DNA from: Lichenicola sp964248625
Lineage (GTDB): Bacteria; Pseudomonadota; Alphaproteobacteria; Acetobacterales; Acetobacteraceae
DNA length: 64,000 nucleotides
Direction: 5' to 3'
NCBI GenBank assembly: GCA_964248625.1
Contig: CAXTZG010000007.1
Location: 3,901-67,900, forward strand
A program made the translations under genes and the position numbers. Below are positions 17,561-25,821 of the stretch, piece after piece (the stretch's first letter is position 1; every line of letters starts with the position of its first letter). Under the pieces are notes generated by a model, which worked only from the letters and a program-made list of their open reading frames with translations, was not told the DNA's origin and did not search any database.

Positions 17561-18373
17561 ATGCTGATCCGCGCCGGCTACGACATCGCCTTCAACGCTC
17601 CGGCGCCGACGCCGCTCATGCTGATGCTGAGCCTCCACCCCGAGCGCGAGCCGGACCTGCAGACGTCGCAGCAGCTGATGTTCGATCCGCCGGTGCCGTC
17701 GCACGGTTATCACGACTCCTTCGGCAACGTCTGCACGCGCGTGGTGGCACCGGGCGGATTGTTGCGCATCACCAGCCAGTTCACCGTGGCCGATCACGGC
17801 CAGCCGGATGCCTACGCGCCGGATGCGCCGCAGCTCGCGGTCGAGGATCTGCCGGACGACGTGCTGATCTATCTGCTGGGCAGCCGCTACTGCGAGACCG
17901 ACCGCCTGTCGGACACCGCGTGGTCGCTGTTTGGACATGTCCGGCCCGGCTGGTCACGGGTGCAGGCGATCGTGGACTACGTGCACGACCGCATCAGCTT
18001 CGGCTACGAGCATGCCCGCTCCACCCGCACGGCCTACGAGGGCTTCATGGAGCGCCACGGCGTGTGCCGCGACTTCGCGCATCTGGCGGTGGCGCTGTGC
18101 CGCTGCATGAACATCCCGGCACGCTACTGCACCGGCTATCTCGGCGACATCGGCATACCGCCGGTGGATGATCCGATGGATTTCAGCGCGTGGTTCGACG
18201 TCTATCTCGGCGGCCGCTGGTACACCTTCGACGCGCGCCACAACCGGCCGCGCATCGGCCGCATCCTGATGGCGCGCGGACGGGACGCCACCGACGTCGC
18301 GATCTCGACCGCCTTCGGCAGCGCCTGGCTGGCAGGCTTCGAGGTCATCACCTACGAGCAGGTCGCGGCCTGA
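17561..18373 (+). CDS. Transglutaminase-like protein, catalytic His replaced by Ser
   Basis: This is a second transglutaminase-core protein, 270 residues. The presumed nucleophile is Cys169 in HGVCRDFAHLAV. The segment that holds the catalytic His in the upstream neighbour reads MDFSAWFDVYLGGRWYTFD, with Ser209 in the His position; the following Asp is kept. It may therefore be catalytically altered, or use another His. I recall related proteins with similar segments, so this may be a subfamily trait and not a fresh loss. AGGAATCCGC before the ATG could serve as ribosome-binding site. Confidence 0.83.
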   Translation: MLIRAGYDIAFNAPAPTPLMLMLSLHPEREPDLQTSQQLMFDPPVPSHGYHDSFGNVCTRVVAPGGLLRITSQFTVADHGQPDAYAPDAPQLAVEDLPDDVLIYLLGSRYCETDRLSDTAWSLFGHVRPGWSRVQAIVDYVHDRISFGYEHARSTRTAYEGFMERHGVCRDFAHLAVALCRCMNIPARYCTGYLGDIGIPPVDDPMDFSAWFDVYLGGRWYTFDARHNRPRIGRILMARGRDATDVAISTAFGSAWLAGFEVITYEQVAA

Positions 18374-18397
18374 CCACGGCGGCCGCGCCGGACCGCC

Positions 18398-18985
18398 TCA
18401 GGCCAGCAGCGTCCTGACCAGCGCCACCGTTGCCGGCGCGGACCAGTCGACCGGTCCCTGCAGGCGGGCGACCTCCAGGCCGGCCTTGTTCACCAGCAGG
18501 GTGGTCGGGATGCCGTCCAGCTGCAGGGCGCTGAGCATCGCGCTGTGCGGATCGAGCAGGATCGGCAGCGACGAGATCGCATGGGCGGCAAAGAACGGCC
18601 GCACCTGCGCCGCCCCGCCCCGGTCGAGCGACACCGTCAGCACCTGCGCGCCCGACGGCGCCAGCAGGCGTGCCAGGCGGTCGAGTGCCGGCAGCTCGGC
18701 GACGCAGGGGACGCACCAGGTGGCCCACAGATTCAGCACCAGCCCATGTCCCCGGTAGCGCTCGAGGGTCTGCGGCGCGCCGTCCGCGTCGGTGAAGGAC
18801 AGCACCGGCAGCGGCGACGGGGCATGCGCCTTGACGGCATCGAGCCCCTGGAACGGCGATCGCGGCGGGTCCTGCTCCGCGTCCGCTTCCGCCTCCAGGA
18901 ATTTGCGCGAGACGAGGGCGGCCATTAGGGTCCCGCCGGCCGCCAGCACGCTGCGGCGGAGAATGGTGCGCATGATCCTGGACAT
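18398..18985 (-). CDS. TlpA-like thiol:disulfide oxidoreductase
   Basis: This is a membrane-anchored or exported thioredoxin-fold protein of the TlpA/ResA type. The N-terminus has an Arg-rich start and a hydrophobic stretch (about residues 10-25). The redox motif is WCVPC in LWATWCVPCVAELP, and the cis-Pro loop is GIPTT. Such proteins act as periplasmic reductants, for instance in cytochrome c or copper-site assembly. The gene is divergent from argH with only three bases between the two chosen starts. An alternative ATG at 18973 would leave more room for promoters. Confidence 0.85.
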   Translation of the reverse strand: MSRIMRTILRRSVLAAGGTLMAALVSRKFLEAEADAEQDPPRSPFQGLDAVKAHAPSPLPVLSFTDADGAPQTLERYRGHGLVLNLWATWCVPCVAELPALDRLARLLAPSGAQVLTVSLDRGGAAQVRPFFAAHAISSLPILLDPHSAMLSALQLDGIPTTLLVNKAGLEVARLQGPVDWSAPATVALVRTLLA

Positions 18986-18988
18986 CGC

Positions 18989-20464
18989 ATGTCTTTAGAA
19001 GAGGACGGCCCGGCCGCAAAGCCGTCCCCGGCAGGATCGGCAGCCAGCCCGTCGCCGGCGCTGGCGGCCAACGCGCAATGGGGCGGCCGTTTCGACGCCG
19101 GCCCGTCGGCGATCATGCAGGAGATCAACGCCTCGATCGGCTTCGACCAGGCCCTGTGGCGGCAGGATCTGCGCGGCTCGATGGCGCATGCCCGCATGCT
19201 GGCGGCGGTGGGCATCCTGGACGAAGCCGACGCGGCTGCGATCCAGGGCGGGCTGGAAGCGATCGGCGCCGAGATCGAGGCGGGCCGCTTCGTGTTCGAG
19301 ACCACGCTCGAGGACGTCCACATGAACATCGAGGCACGCCTGTCTGAGCGGATCGGCGAGGCCGGCAAGCGGCTGCACACGGCGCGCTCGCGCAACGACC
19401 AGGTGGCGACCGACTTCCGGCTCTGGGTGCGCGACGCGATCGACGGCATCGACGCGCAGGCGGCGTCGCTGATGCTGAGCCTGTCGGTGCGCGCGGCCGA
19501 GCACGCCGCCGATCCGATGCCGGGCTTCACGCACCTGCAGACCGCGCAGCCGGTGACGTTCGGCCACCACCTGCTGGCCTACGTGGAGATGCTGGCGCGC
19601 GACCGGGGACGGCTGGCGGATGCGCGCCGGCGGCTGAACGAGTGCCCGCTCGGCTCGGCGGCGCTGGCTGGGACGTCGTTTCCCATCGACCGCCGCCTGA
19701 CCGCCGCCCTGCTCGGCTTCGACCGACCGACCCGCAACTCGCTCGATGCGGTGTCGGACCGCGACTTCGCGCTCGAATACCTGTCGGCGCTGTCGATCCT
19801 GTCGGTGCATTTGTCGCGCCTCGCCGAGGAGATCGTCGTCTGGTGCTCGGCGCCGTTCGGCTTCGTGCGGCTGTCGGACGCCTTCACCACCGGCTCCTCG
19901 ATCATGCCGCAGAAGCGCAATCCGGACGCGGCCGAGCTCGCGCGCGCCAAGACCGGACGCATCATCGGCGGCCTCGTCGGCCTGCTGACGGTGATGAAGG
20001 GGCTGCCGCTCGCCTATGCCAAGGACATGCAGGAGGACAAGCAGCCGGTGTTCGACGCGACCGAGGCGGCGGCGCTCAGCCTTGCCGCCATCGACGGCAT
20101 GGTGCGCGACCTGGTGGCGGTGACCGCCCGAATGCGCGCGCTGGCCGGCTCGGGCTATTCCACCGCGACCGACCTCGCCGACTGGCTGGTGCGGGTGCTG
20201 AAGCTGCCGTTCCGCACCGCCCATCACGTCACCGGCCGGCTGGTCGGACGGGCGGAGGTGCTGGGCGTCGATCTTGCGGAGCTGTCGCTGGAGGAGATGC
20301 AGGCGGAAGAGCCGCGCATCACCGCAGACGTGTTCGCCGTGCTGACGGTCGAGGCCTCCATCGCCTCGCGGGTCAGCGAAGGCGGCACCGCCCCGGCCAA
20401 CGTTTCCGCACAGGCGGCGGCCTGGCTCGATCGGCTGCGCGCCGATCCGGGCGCTGTGGCATGA
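18989..20464 (+). CDS. argH: Argininosuccinate lyase ArgH
   Basis: ArgH splits argininosuccinate into arginine and fumarate, the final step of arginine synthesis. The fumarase/aspartase signature GSSIMPQKRNPDAAEL is intact. HTARSRNDQVATDFRLW and TFGHHLLAYVEM are also characteristic. At 491 residues the protein has an Ala/Ser/Pro-rich N-terminal extension of about 27 residues before AQWGGRFDAGPS, so a later start is possible. It overlaps lptM by ATGA. The divergent tlpA neighbour is a common alphaproteobacterial arrangement. Confidence 0.96.
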   Translation: MSLEEDGPAAKPSPAGSAASPSPALAANAQWGGRFDAGPSAIMQEINASIGFDQALWRQDLRGSMAHARMLAAVGILDEADAAAIQGGLEAIGAEIEAGRFVFETTLEDVHMNIEARLSERIGEAGKRLHTARSRNDQVATDFRLWVRDAIDGIDAQAASLMLSLSVRAAEHAADPMPGFTHLQTAQPVTFGHHLLAYVEMLARDRGRLADARRRLNECPLGSAALAGTSFPIDRRLTAALLGFDRPTRNSLDAVSDRDFALEYLSALSILSVHLSRLAEEIVVWCSAPFGFVRLSDAFTTGSSIMPQKRNPDAAELARAKTGRIIGGLVGLLTVMKGLPLAYAKDMQEDKQPVFDATEAAALSLAAIDGMVRDLVAVTARMRALAGSGYSTATDLADWLVRVLKLPFRTAHHVTGRLVGRAEVLGVDLAELSLEEMQAEEPRITADVFAVLTVEASIASRVSEGGTAPANVSAQAAAWLDRLRADPGAVA

Positions 20465-20604
20465 GCGGGCGACCCGTGGTGCTCGCGGTGCTGCTGTGCA
20501 CGACGATGGCCCTGGGTCTTGCGGCCTGCGGCAAGAAGAGCTCGCCGGAAGCGCCCGGGCCCGGCAACCTGATCACCTACCCGCGGACGTACCCGACGGA
20601 GTAG
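20461..20604 (+). CDS. lptM: LptM-type small lipoprotein
   Basis: This 47-residue protein has a lipoprotein signal peptide ending in LGLAACGKKSSPEAP, where the Cys is the lipidation site, followed by a short Pro-rich tail with NLITYPRTYP. This pattern and the position directly after argH match the LptM (YifL-like) family, which supports assembly of the LptD-LptE LPS translocon in enterobacteria. The start is coupled to argH by ATGA. The end overlaps the convergent protease gene by 32 bases. Confidence 0.8.
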   Translation: MSGRPVVLAVLLCTTMALGLAACGKKSSPEAPGPGNLITYPRTYPTE

Positions 20605-21334
20605 GCAGGCCGGCAAGCGGCACCGCGCGTCCGCCGGCGCCGGCCGATACCGCCTCGATCTGGATCGCCACCGCGGCCCAGCGTCCGTCCGGGCGTTGCC
20701 ACAGCAGCGGCGCGCCGCTGGTGCCGCGGGTGGCCTCGCAGTCATGCGTCAGCAGAGGCCGACCCTGCCCGTCCGTCGCGTAGCCGGTCAGCCGGCAGGC
20801 CGGATCGGCGATCGCCACCTCGTCGCGGTCCTGGCCGTAACCGCCCAGCCGCACCGGCGACGGCAGCGAGCCGGGCACCGGCTCGATCGGGAGGATGGCA
20901 GCGCCCGGCAGCCTGTGCTCCAGCAGCAGCACCGCGCGGTCCAGGCCGGCACTGCCCGACTCGTCCAGCGGCCGGTAGTCGGACGGGATGGTGAAGCCTG
21001 CCACGCGAGCATGGGCTGCATATTGTCCCATGCGATACGACAGCAGCACATGCACCGAGCCCGGCTGGATGAAGCGGCCGACCCGGAACAGGAACAGGCA
21101 GTGCGCCGCCGTGACGACCACCTGCGGCGCGACCACGAAGCCGGTGCAGCGGCCGCCGAGCTCGGTCTGCACGCGGACCAGGCTGTTCCAGGGCGGCCGC
21201 AGCACATCAACCGCGACGCGATGATCGGCCTGCCCCACGCCAGGCCGTTGGGCGGGGTCGGCAGCCAGGCCGGGCCGCGCCGGAACCGTCGCCAGCATCG
21301 CCGCCGCCAGCGCCCGGATGCCGTTCTTAACCAT
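20573..21334 (-). CDS. Secreted trypsin-like serine protease
   Basis: A signal peptide (ALAAAMLATVPARPGLA) precedes a trypsin-fold domain. The catalytic triad can be traced as His in VTAAHC, Asp in GLDRAVLLLE and Ser in TRGTSGAPLL. The chymotrypsin GDSGGP motif is replaced by GTSGAP, as in glutamyl-endopeptidase-like or bacterial V8-type trypsin-fold proteins. It is 253 residues and probably periplasmic or secreted. It lies in the stretch that separates lptM from lysA, and its 3' end runs into lptM on the opposite strand. Confidence 0.8.
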   Translation of the reverse strand: MVKNGIRALAAAMLATVPARPGLAADPAQRPGVGQADHRVAVDVLRPPWNSLVRVQTELGGRCTGFVVAPQVVVTAAHCLFLFRVGRFIQPGSVHVLLSYRMGQYAAHARVAGFTIPSDYRPLDESGSAGLDRAVLLLEHRLPGAAILPIEPVPGSLPSPVRLGGYGQDRDEVAIADPACRLTGYATDGQGRPLLTHDCEATRGTSGAPLLWQRPDGRWAAVAIQIEAVSAGAGGRAVPLAGLPTPSGTSAGR

Positions 21335-21705
21335 TCGTTTCCCCGGGCAGGCTCACCCTGCATCTGCGCCATCAAGGCGCCACAGAGCGTCCTCAGCTTG
21401 AGCGGCGTCGTGGAGACGGGAGCGCATCGTGACGGAAACCGAGCGGAGATCCATCACTGGCTGCGACGAGGTGGCGCCGGATATCGCAGCCAGGCTCGAC
21501 TGGATCACGGCGCGAGCCCTCGGCGGCAATCGCGCCGTCACCGGCTCAGGACGCCGGGCAGCGTGGTCGGACGCCGCGAAAGACAGGCTCTACGGCCGCA
21601 TGTTCCCGGATGATCCAGGCGCCGACCGCACGTTCGACGGCACGGTGCGGTCCGACCGCTGAACCGCGTCGGCACGCCGCCGCCGGATACCGGTGGCGGC
21701 GGCCA
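21335..21705. other. 371-base stretch between protease and alpha/beta hydrolase
   Basis: The only possible gene here is the 77-codon ORF at 21429-21662. The upstream 94 bases probably carry the protease promoter. I see no repeat, RNA gene or terminator. Confidence 0.4.
21429..21662 (+). CDS. Small hypothetical protein (77 aa)
   Basis: This is a GTG-started ORF with GGGAG seven bases or so upstream. The product is hydrophilic and charged (begins MTETERRSIT), with no signal, membrane helix or known motif. A segment reading RAAWSDAAKDRLYGRMFP could be helical. It resembles the small hypothetical proteins common in Acetobacteraceae genomes, but I cannot name a family. Support is only the start context and the lack of a better gene in this gap. 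Confidence 0.4.
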   Translation: MTETERRSITGCDEVAPDIAARLDWITARALGGNRAVTGSGRRAAWSDAAKDRLYGRMFPDDPGADRTFDGTVRSDR

Positions 21706-22527
21706 TCACGCGCCGATAAAGGCCAGCAGGTCGGCGTTGAGCTTGTCGCGCTCGGTATAGAACAGCCCATGCGGCGCGCCCTCGTATTCGATCAACCGCG
21801 AGCCTGCGATCATCGCAGCACTGCGCTGGCCCGACACCTCGAACGGCACCGTCGCATCGCTGGTGCCGTGGATCACCAGAGTCGGCTTGTCGAATTTCGG
21901 GAGGTCGCGTCGGAAATCCGTCTCCGAGAACAGCCGCACGCAGTCGATCGTCGCCAGCGCCGAGCCCTGCAGCGCCATGCTTCCGGTCCAGGCCAGCAAC
22001 TCGGCCGATACCGGAGAGGTCAGCAGGCCGACGCCGTAGAGCATCTTGCCGAGGCTCGCCAGGAAGTGCGGACGATCGGCGACGATCTGCTCGACCATCT
22101 GATCGAACACGCCGCGATCGACACCGTCGGGGTTGTCTGCAGTCTTGAGCAGGAACGGCGGCACTCCGGCCAGCAGCACGGTCCTGGCGATCCGCGCGCT
22201 GCCGTGACGCGCGAGATATCGCGCCACCTCGCCGCCGCCCATCGAGAACCCGACAAGCGTCACCTCATGCAGGTCCAGCGCGTCCAGAAGCGCTGCCAGG
22301 TCGTCGGCCAGCACGTCGTAGTCGTAACGACCGCCGGGCTGGTCGGACCGGCCGAATCCGCGGCGATCATAGGCGACGGTACGCAGCCCCCGCCGCACCA
22401 GCGGGACCATCTGGTACTCCCACATGTCGGCGTTGAGCGGCCAGCCATGAACAAACACCACCGGCCGGCCTGAACCCCAGTCCTTGTAGAACAGGCTCGT
22501 TCCATCAAAGCTTTTCATGAATGCCAT
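21706..22527 (-). CDS. Alpha/beta hydrolase (non-haem chloroperoxidase/esterase type)
   Basis: At 273 residues from the chosen ATG it matches cofactor-free haloperoxidase-like alpha/beta hydrolases in length. The oxyanion region is FVHGWPLN, the nucleophile elbow is GFSMGGGE (Ser), the acid is the Asp of HGTSDATVPFE and the His is in GAPHGLFYTE. Such enzymes are esterases that show perhydrolase or halogenation activity in vitro; the natural substrate is unknown. An upstream in-frame ATG (22599) would add 24 residues with no family support. Confidence 0.85.
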   Translation of the reverse strand: MAFMKSFDGTSLFYKDWGSGRPVVFVHGWPLNADMWEYQMVPLVRRGLRTVAYDRRGFGRSDQPGGRYDYDVLADDLAALLDALDLHEVTLVGFSMGGGEVARYLARHGSARIARTVLLAGVPPFLLKTADNPDGVDRGVFDQMVEQIVADRPHFLASLGKMLYGVGLLTSPVSAELLAWTGSMALQGSALATIDCVRLFSETDFRRDLPKFDKPTLVIHGTSDATVPFEVSGQRSAAMIAGSRLIEYEGAPHGLFYTERDKLNADLLAFIGA

Positions 22528-22656
22528 GAGATCGATCGCTCCGTCTGCTGCCTGTCGAACGAGCGGCGCACAGGCCGGTTCCGCCTGCCGGCCGGCCATT
22601 AACCGGGCTTTAAAGCGAAGCCGTCAGGTTCGATCGGATCGAGGCAGGATGAAGCG

Positions 22657-25260
22657 ATGGCAACGGACGCGTTCATGGAACGGGCGTGCATCCAGACCGA
22701 CGGATGCAGCGGCCTCGGCGATCACGACGCCGCAACGCACCCGGACATGGCGGCGATGGCCGGCGACGAGGCGCCGCCGATGCAGATGCTGCCCCTCGTC
22801 GAGCCGGAGCGTGCCGCGATCACGCCGGACCGCCCGGCGCTGGCGACGATCCGCCTGCTGTTCGACCGGAGCTTCTACCTGTCGAGCCATCCGGACGTGG
22901 CGGCGAGCGGCATCGATCCGCTCGATCACTTCCTCACCGCCGGACTGGCCGAAGGCCGCTCGCCCTGCGCGCTGTTCGATCCGGATTTCTATCTGCGTCA
23001 GCCCGGTGGTCCGGCGACACGCGACTTCCTGTTCATGCACTACCTGAAGGTCGGCATCCGGGTCGGGCTCGATCCGCATCCGCTGCTGGATGCAGGCTTC
23101 TATGCCCGTCAGTCCCCTGCGCTTCAGGAAGGCATCAATCCGCTCACGCACCTGCTCGGCGCCGGACGGCGGGAGAACCGCCGGCCGAACCCGCTGTTCG
23201 ACATGGCCTATTACCGGCGTCGGCTGCGCGGCCGCGACAAGGCGCTGCACCCGCTCATCCACTACGTGCTGCAGGGCTGGCGCGACCGGCTGCAGCCGCA
23301 TCCGCTCTTCGATCCGGTCGCCTACCTGGAGCAGCGGCCGGATATCGGGGCGGTCGGCATCGATCCGCTGGCGCATTATCTGCGCCAGGGACTTCGCGAA
23401 CAGGCGCGTCCCCACTGGCTGTTCGATGCCGCCCACTACGCCGCCCTCTGCCCGGACAGGATCACGCCGAGCGAGGCGCTGCTGCATTTCGCGACCGCCG
23501 GCTGCGGCCCCGGCCGCTCGCCGAATCCGCTGTTCGATCCGGTGCACTACCTGCATCAGCATCCGGATCTGGCGACCTCCGGGGTCGATCCGTTCCTGCA
23601 CTTCCTCGAGTTCGGCCTGCCGGAGAACCGGGATCCGCACCCGCTGTTCGACACCTGGTTCTATCGGAGCCAGAACAGCGACGTGGTCGAGAACGACGTC
23701 GCACCCTTCATCCACTACGTGCGCTACGGCGCGGGCGAAGCGCGCGATCCCAACCCGTTCTTTCCAGCGGCCCGCTATCTGCTCGAGCATCCCGAGGCCG
23801 CCGGCGAAAGCGGCGGTCCGCTCGCGCATTTCCTGCGCACGCCGGAAACCCACCTGCAGCGCCTTTCCGCTGATTTCGACCCGGCCTACTACGCGACCTG
23901 CCATCCCTCCTGCGCGGAGGCGCTGGCCGACGGCAGGCCGCCTCTCAGCCATTATCTTGCGGTCGGCCGTGCGGCCAGGCTGTCGCCGCTGCCGGCACCG
24001 ATCGACCACCATGACTGGCTCCTGCCCGCGACCGAAGGCCCGGCAGCGCAGGCCCGACTGGCAAACGGCGCGGCGGCGACGCCGATCCTGCTGGTGGTGC
24101 AGGAAGCGTCGCATGGCGACATCGCCCTGTGCGCGCTGCGTGCGCTGCAGGAACTGGCCGCCGACGCCGATCTGAGCTGTCGGGTGATCATCCGGCATGA
24201 CGGGCCGCTGACGCCAGCCTTCGCCGCCCTGGTGCCGACACTCGTCCTGGACCGCGAGCGGACGAAGGCGGCGAGGCAGACGGACCGGCTGGCCGACATC
24301 CTTCATTCCTTCCGCGACCTGTCCGCACATGGCGTGGTCATCGTCACCAGCGCTGCCATGCCCGATGTGGTCTCGCCCGCCAGCCGGTTGCGGCTCGGCG
24401 TGGTCGTCTGGCTGCACGAGATGCCGGTCTCGATCGACAGCCTGCTGGGCGGCCACCAGACGATGCAGACGCTGTCGCGCGAGGCCGCGTGCATCCTGAC
24501 CAACTCCGAGGCGGCACGCGACGCCCTGGTGCAGCATTACGGGCTGCCGCCCCGGCAGGTGGTCTCGCTGGCTGACGGGGTCACCCCGCCCCCGATCGGG
24601 CTGGATGCCCGGGAAGCGAGCTTTGCCCTGCGCGAACGGCTCGGACTGCAGCCGGACGCGCTGGTGATCGTCGGCAGTGGCGCGATCGACTTCCGCAACG
24701 GCACCGACCTGTTCATCCGGATCGCCAGCCTGGTGGTGACGCGCGCGCGGCAGGAGGCGCCGGCCGGCAGCGCCTTGCATCAGTCCTGCTTCCTGTGGAT
24801 GGGCGGCGCCGACGATCCGCTGTTCACCGCCCTCTGCCAGCGCGACATCGATCGGCTCGGCCTGTCGGACCGGGTGAAGCTGCTCGGGCCGCAGGACCAG
24901 GCGGCGTCGACGCTGCTGGGTGCCGACCTGTTCCTGCAGACCGCACGCGATGCCGCCGTCGGCGTCGCCGGCCTCGAGGCGCGGAGCAGCGGCCTGCCGA
25001 TCGTGCGCTTCGCTGGCGGCGATGCCGGCGCCGGCCCGGTGGATGACGCCGACAGGCTGCTGGAGGTCGCCTATCTCGATCTCGACGCCATGGCCGACGC
25101 CGTCATGACGCGCGGCAACCGTCCCGCCCGGCGAACCCGGGCCAGCCGCCCGCCGCCGCCCGGCGGTCCGAGCTGGGCGAGCTGGCACCAGTCCTTGCGG
25201 CGGCTGCTCGCCGAGACGTGCGCGGTCCCGCTTCCCGCGGCACCGGCCGATACCGCGTAG
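22657..25260 (+). CDS. GT4-type glycosyltransferase with ten N-terminal 38-residue repeats
   Basis: This 867-residue protein has two parts. Residues 68-446 are about ten tandem copies of a 36-39-residue unit, consensus LFDPxxYLxxxPDVxxxG followed by xDPLxHYLxxGxxExRxP. Residues of about 470-840 resemble a GT-B glycosyltransferase of the GT4 type: VVWLHEMPVSID, a LTNSEAARDAL segment typical of the donor/acceptor cleft, LVIVGSGAIDFRNGTDLF, and GLSDRVKLLGPQDQ before the C-terminal donor site region. The repeat is found in other bacterial glycosyltransferases, and its role is unknown to me; a scaffold or glycan-binding function is plausible. No signal peptide or membrane helix is seen. It stands apart from other glycan genes, between a hydrolase and cdd. 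Confidence 0.8.
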   Translation: MATDAFMERACIQTDGCSGLGDHDAATHPDMAAMAGDEAPPMQMLPLVEPERAAITPDRPALATIRLLFDRSFYLSSHPDVAASGIDPLDHFLTAGLAEGRSPCALFDPDFYLRQPGGPATRDFLFMHYLKVGIRVGLDPHPLLDAGFYARQSPALQEGINPLTHLLGAGRRENRRPNPLFDMAYYRRRLRGRDKALHPLIHYVLQGWRDRLQPHPLFDPVAYLEQRPDIGAVGIDPLAHYLRQGLREQARPHWLFDAAHYAALCPDRITPSEALLHFATAGCGPGRSPNPLFDPVHYLHQHPDLATSGVDPFLHFLEFGLPENRDPHPLFDTWFYRSQNSDVVENDVAPFIHYVRYGAGEARDPNPFFPAARYLLEHPEAAGESGGPLAHFLRTPETHLQRLSADFDPAYYATCHPSCAEALADGRPPLSHYLAVGRAARLSPLPAPIDHHDWLLPATEGPAAQARLANGAAATPILLVVQEASHGDIALCALRALQELAADADLSCRVIIRHDGPLTPAFAALVPTLVLDRERTKAARQTDRLADILHSFRDLSAHGVVIVTSAAMPDVVSPASRLRLGVVVWLHEMPVSIDSLLGGHQTMQTLSREAACILTNSEAARDALVQHYGLPPRQVVSLADGVTPPPIGLDAREASFALRERLGLQPDALVIVGSGAIDFRNGTDLFIRIASLVVTRARQEAPAGSALHQSCFLWMGGADDPLFTALCQRDIDRLGLSDRVKLLGPQDQAASTLLGADLFLQTARDAAVGVAGLEARSSGLPIVRFAGGDAGAGPVDDADRLLEVAYLDLDAMADAVMTRGNRPARRTRASRPPPPGGPSWASWHQSLRRLLAETCAVPLPAAPADTA
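22858..23998 (+). repeat. Coding tandem repeat, ten ~38-residue units
   Basis: About ten consecutive units of 36-39 codons, recognisable at protein level by LFD at the start, Tyr at +7 or so, PD(V/I/L), (D/N)PL, H(Y/F), G and RxP. DNA identity between units is low, so the array is old and kept by selection on the protein, not a recent expansion. Units 2, 4 and 6 are the most diverged. The last two units (from FFPAARYL and DFDPAYYA) lack parts of the consensus. Confidence 0.85.
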
Positions 25261-25281
25261 CCGTCGCAGCGATAACGGCGC

Positions 25282-25713
25282 TCAGGCCGGCTGCGGCCCC
25301 AGGTGATCCGGACCGAACGCGTCCGGCAGCAGTTCGGCGAGGCTCCGAACCAGGATCACCCGGCCGGCCGGATCGACCATGCGGATCCTGACCCCGGGGC
25401 CTGCGAACTCGCGCAGCTTCTGCCGGCACCCCCCGCAGGGCGTGCAGGGCGCGGGCCCGCCACCGGCAACGACGACGGCCTCGATGCGACGGCTGCCGGC
25501 CAGGATCAGGGACGAGATCGCGCCTGCTTCCGCGCAGACCCCCTGAGGATAGGCTGCGTTCTCCACGTTGCAGCCGGCATGGATCAGGCCGCGCTCGCAG
25601 CGGATCGCGGCGCCGACCGGGAAGTTCGAGTAGCGCACATAGGCCTGGCGGCGCGCCGCCAGGGCCGCCTCGATCATCGCGTCGTCCACCGATCCTGTTA
25701 TCGATCCTGGCAT
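25282..25713 (-). CDS. cdd: Cytidine deaminase
   Basis: This is the zinc-dependent deaminase that converts cytidine and deoxycytidine to uridine forms in pyrimidine salvage. The active site is complete: HAGCNVENAAYPQGVCAEAGA (Cys ligand and catalytic Glu of the family's CNVEN/CAE motifs) and PCTPCGGCRQKL (the Cys-x-x-Cys pair). The ATG at 25713 gives 143 residues and is preceded by AGGACAGGG. A later ATG at 25677 would give 131 residues but trims the first helix compared with the Bacillus enzyme. It converges on the glycosyltransferase and is divergent from lysA. Confidence 0.9.
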   Translation of the reverse strand: MPGSITGSVDDAMIEAALAARRQAYVRYSNFPVGAAIRCERGLIHAGCNVENAAYPQGVCAEAGAISSLILAGSRRIEAVVVAGGGPAPCTPCGGCRQKLREFAGPGVRIRMVDPAGRVILVRSLAELLPDAFGPDHLGPQPA

Positions 25714-25821
25714 CGACCCTGTCCTGGCGCCTGCATGATCCATGGATGGTATCGCCGGGCCGGTCACGGCGCCATCGACGAGGTACTTGGAGACTGGCGG
25801 GGGGTCCCCTAGGTTGATCGG

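Noticed and set aside
21353..21541. Minus-strand 62-codon frame opposite the 77-aa ORF
   Set aside because: No ribosome-binding site and no domain; the plus-strand frame has the better start context.
22858..23998. Regular repeats considered as CRISPR
   Set aside because: The period is about 114 bases, units are diverged at DNA level and lie in one long reading frame.
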